DNA of 5,196 nt from Deltaproteobacteria bacterium (lineage in GTDB: Bacteria; Desulfobacterota; Desulfobacteria; Desulfobacterales; Desulfatirhabdiaceae). The stretch covers positions 1 to 5,196 of the forward strand of contig JAPLJE010000361.1 of the NCBI GenBank assembly GCA_026388755.1, read 5' to 3'. The notes beneath the pieces were generated by a model. It was not told the origin of the DNA, searched no databases, and was given only the letters and a program-made list of their open reading frames with translations. The number at the start of each line of letters is the position of its first letter. Position 1 is the first letter of the stretch. A program made the translations under genes and the position numbers. Shown one piece after another: positions 1-5,196 of the stretch.

Positions 1-930
1 GAATGGTTGCTCGACAACTTCTATCTGATCGAGGAACAGATTCGGGCGGCGAAGCGGCTTCTACCGAAAGGCTACGCCAAGGGACTTCCCCGCCTGAAAA
101 ACGGCCCGTCAAAGGGACTTCCCCGCGTCTACGACATTGCGCTGGAGACGATTTCCCACGGCGATGGCCGGGTGGATCCGGAGCGACTCAGCAGTTTTGT
201 TGCCGCCTATCAGACGGTTACGACGTTGAAGATGGGCGAATTATGGGCAATTCCCATCATGCTGCGCCTGGCGTTGATCGAGAATCTCAGGCGGGTTGCA
301 GTGCGGATTGCCATAGACAGGGTCGACCGGAACCATGCTGATTATTGGGCGGACAGGATTACAGAGACAGCGGTAAAGGACCCGAAGAGCCTGATCCTCA
401 CGATTGCCGACATGGCACGGTCAAATCCACCCATGGTCAGTTCCTTTGTTGCGGAGCTTGCCCGTCGCCTCCAGGGACAGGGCGCCGCTCTGGCACTGCC
501 CCTTACCTGGATCGAGCAGCAACTTTCAGAGTCCTACCTGACCATCGGCCAAATGGTTCAATCGGAGAATCAGCAGCAAGCGGCGGATCAGCTTTCCATA
601 AGCAACAGCATCGGAAGCCTTCGCTTCCTGAACGCCATGGACTGGCGCCAATTCGTCGATACAATGAGCGCCGTTGAACAAACCCTGCGGGAGGATCCTG
701 CCGGAATCTATGGCAGGATGGATTTTGCCACACGAGATCAATACCGTCATATCGTGGAGGAGGTCGCCAAGAAGAGCAATCTCTCCGAAAGGGAAGTGGC
801 CCGTGAAGCGATCGGGTTGGCCCGGCAAGGCGCCGCAGGGGAAAGTGGCGATAATCGGGCAACCCATGTGGGCTTCTATCTGATCGATAAGGGGTTGGTG
901 CAGCTCAAAAAGCGTGCGAGGGCCAGATCA
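1..930 (+). other. N-terminal helical cytoplasmic region of the cyclic glucan synthase
   Basis: Residues 1-310 precede the first membrane helix and are mostly predicted helix, rich in charged residues. The opening EWLLDNFYLIEEQ, the LPKGY to GLPRVYDIA stretch (21-47), GELWAIPIMLRL (79-90), QSENQQQAADQLSISN (187-202), DWRQFV (214-219), MDFATRDQYR (240-249) and HVGFYLIDKG (289-298) are blocks I recognise from NdvB-type proteins. The region is thought to be cytoplasmic, next to the transferase. In Brucella Cgs the N-terminal part is reported to be needed for initiation on the protein itself, but no initiation residue can be named from this sequence. Probably only some tens to about 150 residues are missing upstream. 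Confidence 0.75.
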
Positions 931-3900
931 ACTACTATGGACATGCTTCGAGGAAGCGGTCATCGGTTTCCTTTACCGTTGTATCTCGGCACGATTTTCC
1001 TCTTATCCGTGATCTTTGCCGCCGGTTTGCTGGCAAAGATCCGTTCAGGTGGCGTGGATGGCCCTTTACTCTGGTTTGTCGGTGTTCTCTTCCTTTTGTC
1101 GGTCAGTCAACTCGCCATCGCCTTGGTTGATCTCTTTGCCACACGTCTTTGCACACCGCATCCGCTGCCACGCATGGATTTCTCCAAAGGGATTCCTCCC
1201 GAATCGTCCACGCTGGTCGTGGTTCCCACCATGATCACAAGCTCGGAAAATCTTGGACAGCTTATGGATGCTCTGGAAGTCCGATTTCTGGCAAATCGGG
1301 ATGAAAACCTGCGATTTGGCCTGCTTACCGATTTTTCGGACGCGCCTGAGGAAAAACTTCCCGAAGACGAACCGCTGTTATTGCTGGCCAGGCAACGCAT
1401 GGAAGCGTTGAATGAGAAATACGGGAAGGAAAAGGATACCTTTTTTCTTTTTCATCGCCCCCGTCAATGGAATCCGCACGAACGGATCTGGATGGGTTAC
1501 GAGAGGAAGCGGGGAAAGCTTGCGGAACTGAATTTGATTCTCCGCGGCGGTTCCGGGAGCGGTTTCTCTCTCATAGTCGGGAATACCGAAGTATTGCCGA
1601 AGGTGAAGTATGTGATCACACTGGACACGGACACAGAGCTGCCACGGGATTCGGCTTGGCAGCTTGTTGGGGCAATGAACCATCCCCTCAATCGTCCTCA
1701 TTACGACGCGAACAGGGGGAGAATCGTGTCCGGATACGGCATCCTGCAGCCGCGGGTGGCCGCAAGCCTGCCTGGCGCGAACCGGTCGCGGTATGCCCGC
1801 ATGTGGGGCAGTGATGCCGGTATCGATCCTTACACCCGTGTTGTCTCCGATGTGTATCAGGACCTCTTCGGCGAAGGCTCATTCATCGGCAAGGGCATTT
1901 ATGATGTTGATGCCTTCGAGCAGGTACTCAAGGATCGTTTCCCAGAGAACCTGATCCTCAGCCACGATCTTATCGAAGGGTGCTATGCACGGTCCGGGCT
2001 CATCAGCGATGTGCAGTTTTACGAAGTGTACCCATCGCGCTACAGCGCGGATGTGAGCCGCCGTCTCCGCTGGATTCGCGGAGATTGGCAGATTCTTAAA
2101 TGGCTCTTCCCGAGTGTTCCCGGCCGTGATGCGTCTTCCCGAAAAAATCCGATCTCCGCCTTATCGCGCTGGAAGATATTTGACAACCTCCGGCGCAGCC
2201 TGGCGCCTCTGGCATTAACTCTCCTTCTCCTTCTCGGCTGGACCGTACTGTCGTCTCCCTGGTTTTATACCGCTGCTGTCATCGGTATCGTGCTGATTCC
2301 TTCTTTGATTACCTCCCTCATGGGTTTTCTCAAAAAGCCAGACGACGCACTGATGAGCCAGCACTTTGCCGCCGCGGCCCGTTCCACCGGCAGATGTTTT
2401 GCCCAGGCCTGTTTTACGATCCTCTGCCTGCCCCATGAGGCATTTTCCAACGGCGCTGCCATTCTGCGCACCGTGTGGCTCATGTTGGTTTCAGGCAAGG
2501 GGCTTCTTGAATGGAACCCGCCGGGTGAAGTCGATCGCACGCGCCGGACAGACCTTGCCGGGTCCTGCCGGAGCATGTGGATTGCACCGGTCATTGCCAT
2601 GGCCGGTGCGGGCTATCTCGTGATTGCACGGCCGGCAGCCCTGATTGTAGCCCTGCCAATATTGAGTCTCTGGTTTGCTTCTCCTCTCATCGCCTGGTGG
2701 ATCAGCACGACCCTGAGTCCCCGGGGCGCACAACTGGCCGGGGATCAGATCGCTTTTTTGAGAAAGCTATCCCGAAGGACCTGGGCCTTTTTCGAGACAT
2801 TCGTCGGCCCCGACGATCATTGGCTCCCCCCCGACAATTATCAGGAATCGCCACTTGCGGTGGTGGCACACCGCACATCCCCTACCAACATGGGGCTATC
2901 GCTTCTCTCGGATCTATCGGCCTGTGACTTCGGCTACATTTCCGTTGCCCACTTCATGGATCGCGCGGCAAAGACCCTTCAAACAATGGAAGCGCTGGAT
3001 CGGTACCGTGGCCACTTCTACAACTGGTATGACACCCAATCCCTTAAGCCGCTGCTGCCCATGTATGTTTCGTCCGTAGACAGCGGGAACCTGGCCGCAA
3101 GCCTTCTGACCTTACGGGCGGGTTTGCTCGCTCTGCCTGACGAGAAGCTGCTGGGAAGACGACTTTTTGACGGTCTTGTCGACACGATGATGATTCTCAT
3201 TGATGTTGCAGGAGGGAGCATGCCTGCGGAGCTATCGCAATTCACAAGGGACATGGAGTCATTGAAATCTTCCCCGCCGGGCGAAACGCTTTGGACTGTG
3301 AGTCAGGACCTTGAGCGGCTGGCAATGTCCGCCAAGGAGGTGGTCCGTAGCTTTGAGCCTGCCCCTAAGAGTGAGGTAATGGGGTGGGCACGGTCCCTTG
3401 CGGATCAGTGCCAGGCTGCCGTTGATGAGCTGACCGTGCTTGCGCCCTGGGCTGGACCGTTGTCCCCAGATCAAACCATGGAGCAGAACCTTGATGATTT
3501 CCCCTATCTCAGGGAGATTCCTACGCTGCGCCAGTTGGCCTGTCTCGATGATGACGTGCTGCCCTTCACCGGGGAAAGTCGGCGGTTGAGCGTGACACCC
3601 AAAGGGAAACAACAGCTTGATAATCTTAGAGGACTTAAGCAACTGGATAAGCTTAGAGGGCTCATCATTGCGTCAAGCCGCCGTGCACGGGAAAGAATTG
3701 CCCTTCTCGAAGACCTTGCGCGCCACGCCGGGGAACTTGCCAACGACATGGAATATGCTTTCCTGTATGATCAAACCCGTCATCTCCTGTCCATCGGTTA
3801 CAACGTCAGCGAAGGCCGGAGAGACGAGAGTTACTATGACTTGCTGGCTTCGGAAGCGAGACTCTGCAGTTTCGTTGCCATTGCACAGGGACAACTCCCG

Positions 3901-5196
3901 CAGGAAAGCTGGTTTGCCCTGGGTCGTCTGCTCACCATGGCAGGCGGAGAACCGATTCTCCTTTCCTGGAGCGGCTCCATGTTTGAATATCTGATGCCTC
4001 TGTTGGTGATGCCGACCTACGAACAGACGCTCCTCGACCAGACCTGCAAGGCGGCTGTGGCCAGGCAGATTGAATATGGAAAGAAGCGCGGCGTACCGTG
4101 GGGGATTTCAGAATCGAGCTACAACATGATCGACAGCCATCTCAACTACCAGTATAAAGCCTTTGGCGTGCCTGGTCTGGGTCTCAAACGAGGGCTGGCC
4201 GCGGAGCTGGTCGTTGCGCCCTACGCATCGGCATTGGCACTCATGGTGGCGCCCGAGGAGGCCTGCCGGAATCTTGAAGATTTGGCCGCTCATGGATTTC
4301 AAGGCAGGTACGGTTTTTATGAAGCCATCGACTATACCCCAACCCACCTGCCGCGCGGCAAGTCGAGCGCCGTGGTTCGATCCTTCATGGCCCACCATCA
4401 GGGTATGAGTCTTCTCTCCATCGCCTATCTGCTGCTCGACCGACCCATGCAGAAACGGTTTGAGTCGGATCCCATGTTTCAGGCGACCGTGTTGCTGCTT
4501 CAGGAGCGGCTGCCGAAGGCCACATCCTTTTACTCGGCAACGCTCTCCGAGGTACATAAGGCGTCGATCCCCTTGGAGGAGAAGCCGATACGAGTCTTTA
4601 CGACCCCCGATACGCCCGTACCGGAGGTGCAGCTCCTGTCCAACGGAAGATATCATGTCATGATCACCAACGCAGGCGGCGGTTACAGCCGCTGGAAAGA
4701 CATGGCAGTGACGCGCTGGCATGAAGACAGCACCTGTGACAATTGGGGCGCCTTCTGCTATATCCGTGATATATCGAGCGGCGTGTTCTGGTCAACGGCT
4801 TACCAGCCGGCGCTTAAGGGATCCAAACGGTACGAAGCGATATTCTCCGAAGGCCGGGCAGAGTTCCGCCGCCGGGACGAAGATTTCGACACCCACACGG
4901 AGATTGCTGTTTCACCCGAGGATGATATTGAGCTGCGCCGGATCACCCTTACCAACCGATCGAAGATGCGCAGGACCATCGAGGTTACCAGTTACGCGGA
5001 AATCGTCCTGACATCGCCGGCTGCTGACGCGCTCCATCCGGCTTTCAGCAAACTTTTCGTTCAAACCGAGATTCTCAGGAGCCAGGGTGCGATCATGGCA
5101 ACCCGCAGGCCTCGTTCCAGTGACGAGCAGACGCCATGGGTGTTTCACGCTATGGCGGTGCACGGTGCAAATATGGGTGAGATGTCCTATGAGACC
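1..5196 (+). CDS. ndvB: Cyclic beta-1,2-glucan synthase (NdvB/ChvB/Cgs family), internal fragment, both ends outside the window
   Basis: Frame 1 reads through all 1732 codons without a stop. The first in-frame ATG (229-231, residue 77) lies inside conserved sequence, so it is not the start; the true start is upstream and the stop downstream. The family builds cyclic beta-1,2-glucan from UDP-glucose at the inner membrane, and the product is exported to the periplasm, where it acts in osmoadaptation and host interaction. Recognisable blocks in order are EWLLDNFYLIEEQ (1-13), GELWAIPIMLRLALIEN (79-95), the DWRQFV to MDFATRDQYR stretch (214-248), HVGFYLIDKG (289-298), membrane helices, GT84 motifs (LDTDTELP 541-548, SHDLIEG 654-660, RRLRWIRGDWQ 687-697), WLPPDNYQE (941-949), GHFYNWYDT (1004-1012), GISESSYN (1368-1375), MAHHQGM (1463-1469) and the GH94-type PEVQLLSNGRYHV (1541-1553). 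About 60% of a usual 2,800-2,900 residue protein is present. Family assignment is very sure. The symbol is a family name: ndvB, chvB and cgs are used for orthologues in different genera. Confidence 0.95.
79..126 (+). repeat. Perfect 15-base direct repeat, copies 33 bases apart, both coding KGLPR
   Basis: AAGGGACTTCCCCGC occurs at 79-93 and again at 112-126, both in frame, giving Lys-Gly-Leu-Pro-Arg at residues 27-31 and 38-42. The spacing fits the family pattern of LP(R/K)GY...LP(K/R)L..GP..G.PRVY without an inserted segment, so this looks like convergence or local gene conversion between two similar sites, not an added unit. Confidence 0.7.
973..1140 (+). other. First pair of transmembrane helices (TM1-TM2)
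   Basis: Two hydrophobic stretches are seen at residues about 325-346 (LPLYLGTIFLLSVIFAAGLL) and about 355-380, separated by a short polar turn, KIRSGGVDG (346-354). In Brucella Cgs, six membrane segments have been mapped with both termini in the cytoplasm. The same pattern of three pairs is seen here. This pair anchors the N-terminal region and places the glycosyltransferase core that follows on the cytoplasmic face, where UDP-glucose is available. Confidence 0.75.
1198..2160 (+). other. GT84 glycosyltransferase core domain
   Basis: Residues about 400-720 carry the GT-A/GT2-like signature of the GT84 transferase that polymerises beta-1,2-linked glucose from UDP-glucose. The fold starts with a hydrophobic strand, TLVVVPTMI (404-412), followed by LLTDFSDAPEE (441-451) with Asp444 at the nucleotide-binding position. 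The metal-binding DxD is Asp542-Thr-Asp544 in ITLDTDTELP. GYGILQPRV (578-586) and GEGSFIGKGIYDVD (624-637) are acceptor-site type motifs. Asp656 in SHDLIEG is the likely catalytic base. RRLRWIRGDWQ (687-697) takes the place of the QxxRW motif of processive GT2 enzymes, with Arg instead of Gln at the first position, which I believe is normal in this family. All expected motifs are intact. Roles of single residues are inferred by family analogy. Confidence 0.9.
2197..2709 (+). other. Second and third transmembrane pairs (TM3-TM6) with conserved connecting segment
   Basis: Hydrophobic stretches lie at residues about 733-751 (LAPLALTLLLLLGWTVL, 735-751), 756-775, 859-878 and 881-901. Between the pairs sits a conserved segment, CLPHEAFSNGAAILRTVWLML to LLEWNPP (809-841), resembling the LPYEA...IVRTLWR...LLEW block of known ndvB products. 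The preceding LSRWKIFDNLRRSLAP (721-736) is the family's usual entry into TM3. Together with TM1-TM2 this makes six helices, matching the reported Brucella topology and putting the following cyclisation and GH94 modules back in the cytoplasm. Exact helix ends are by eye. Confidence 0.75.
2743..4500 (+). other. Cyclisation domain (glycoamylase-like, GH189-type transglycosylase)
   Basis: Residues about 915-1500 form the domain recently shown, in a Thermoanaerobacter cyclic glucan synthase, to close the beta-1,2-glucan ring by retaining transglycosylation (GH189). The first half holds WLPPDNYQE (941-949), HRTSPTNMGLSLLS (957-970), GHFYNWYDT (1004-1012) and YVSSVDSGNLA (1022-1032). A less conserved helical linker follows (about 1080-1240). 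The second half, matching the Pfam glycoamylase-like region, has FLYDQTRHLLSIGYNVSEG (1254-1272), SYYDLLASEARL (1277-1288), LLSWSGSMFEYLMP (1320-1333), GVPWGISESSYN (1364-1375), YQYKAFGVPGLGLKRGL (1383-1399), YGFYEAIDYTP (1437-1447) and MAHHQGM (1463-1469). Conserved acids Glu1329, Glu1371, Glu1441 and Asp1444 are the visible candidates for catalysis; which is nucleophile and which acid/base I cannot fix without a structural alignment. Confidence 0.85.
3613..3666 (+). repeat. In-frame 27-base tandem repeat coding for QLDNLRGLK / QLDKLRGLI
   Basis: Two adjacent copies (3613-3639 and 3640-3666, residues 1205-1213 and 1214-1222) share 20 of 27 bases and 7 of 9 residues. They lie in the variable linker in the middle of the cyclisation domain, within a 60-base segment (3601-3660) of only 40% GC that uses AGA for arginine twice. 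The copies would extend an amphipathic helix running into the RRARERIALLEDLA stretch (1227-1240). An old slippage duplication is likely, though helix periodicity alone is possible. Confidence 0.6.
4606..5196 (+). other. GH94 phosphorylase-like module, N-terminal beta-sandwich part, truncated by the window
   Basis: From residue about 1536 the sequence changes to the beta-sandwich typical of GH94 (formerly GT36) enzymes: PEVQLLSNGRYHVMITNAGG (1541-1560), GYSRWKDMAVTRW (1561-1573), DNWGAFCYIRD (1580-1590), FWSTAYQP (1596-1603), the acidic and aromatic stretch FRRRDEDFDTHTEI (1622-1635), SPEDDIELRRITLTNRS (1638-1654) and DALHPAFSKLFVQTE (1676-1690). In characterised family members this C-terminal module degrades linear beta-1,2-glucan by phosphorolysis, releasing glucose 1-phosphate, and so sets the size of the final ring. 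The (alpha/alpha)6 catalytic barrel with its general acid Asp lies downstream, so activity cannot be judged here. The final MSYET (1728-1732) leads into what is normally an R-F-x-GRG-type stretch in homologues. Confidence 0.85.

Noticed and set aside
229..231. First in-frame ATG as a possible translation start
   Set aside because: It codes Met77 just ahead of the conserved GELWAIPIM block, with family sequence continuing upstream to base 1, and there is no convincing ribosome binding site before it.
3..677. Two + strand frame-3 ORFs (3-341 and 345-677)
   Set aside because: They are out-of-frame shadows of the conserved N-terminal NdvB region; their translations are rich in Arg, Gly, Pro and His with no family resemblance.
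687..697. Arg in place of Gln in the QxxRW-like motif as a possible inactivating change
   Set aside because: From memory, the family normally has an R-R-x-R-W-I-R-G-D-W pattern here, so this is a family trait and not a defect (numbers given are residues 687-697, bases 2059-2091).
1441..1452. T-rich stretch (six T, C, five T) resembling a terminator tail
   Set aside because: No GC-rich hairpin directly precedes it, and it encodes FFLF (481-484) in the middle of the conserved transferase domain, so it is simply Phe/Leu codons.
4108..4722. Antisense open frame of 204 codons on the - strand, the longest bounded ORF in the window
   Set aside because: It lies in codon register with the + strand gene, so its stops come only from + codons TTA, CTA and TCA, which are scarce here. 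It lies over strongly conserved GH189 and GH94 coding sequence and its product shows no recognisable domain.

Overview
The whole window is the interior of one very large gene on the + strand. Frame 1 is open from base 1 to base 5196 with no stop codon. It gives 1732 residues, with neither the real start nor the real stop inside the window. The product is recognisable throughout as a cyclic beta-1,2-glucan synthase of the NdvB/ChvB/Cgs family, a membrane-bound, multi-domain enzyme usually around 2,800 to 2,900 residues long. I saw no RNA gene, mobile element, CRISPR array, promoter or terminator, and no intergenic space.

Layout in protein order: (1) an N-terminal helical, presumably cytoplasmic region with NdvB-family signatures (residues about 1-310); (2) a first pair of membrane helices (about 325-380); (3) a GT84 glycosyltransferase core with a GT-A/GT2-like set of motifs (about 400-720); (4) two further hydrophobic pairs (about 733-775 and 859-903); (5) a cyclisation domain of the glycoamylase-like/GH189 type (about 915-1500); (6) the beginning of a GH94 phosphorylase-like module, of which only the beta-sandwich side is in the window (about 1536-1732). 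In characterised family members the GT84 part polymerises glucose from UDP-glucose into a protein-linked beta-1,2-glucan, the GH94 part trims the chain by phosphorolysis and so sets ring size, and the GH189-type part releases the chain by closing the ring. All key motifs visible here are intact, so the enzyme is probably active if its ends are also intact.

The organism is a bacterium, almost certainly Gram-negative given the usual role of these glucans in the periplasm. Base composition looks mid-50s percent GC by eye. The wording of many conserved blocks reminds me more of CGS proteins from Desulfobacterota/Geobacter-like or environmental proteobacteria than of rhizobial ChvB. That is an impression from memory, not a search, and I hold it at low confidence.

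I found no evidence of a previously undescribed system. The points worth a second look are modest: an AT-rich 9-residue tandem repeat in the linker before the second half of the cyclisation domain, a perfect 15-base direct repeat near the 5' end, and a run of seven C within a conserved motif.
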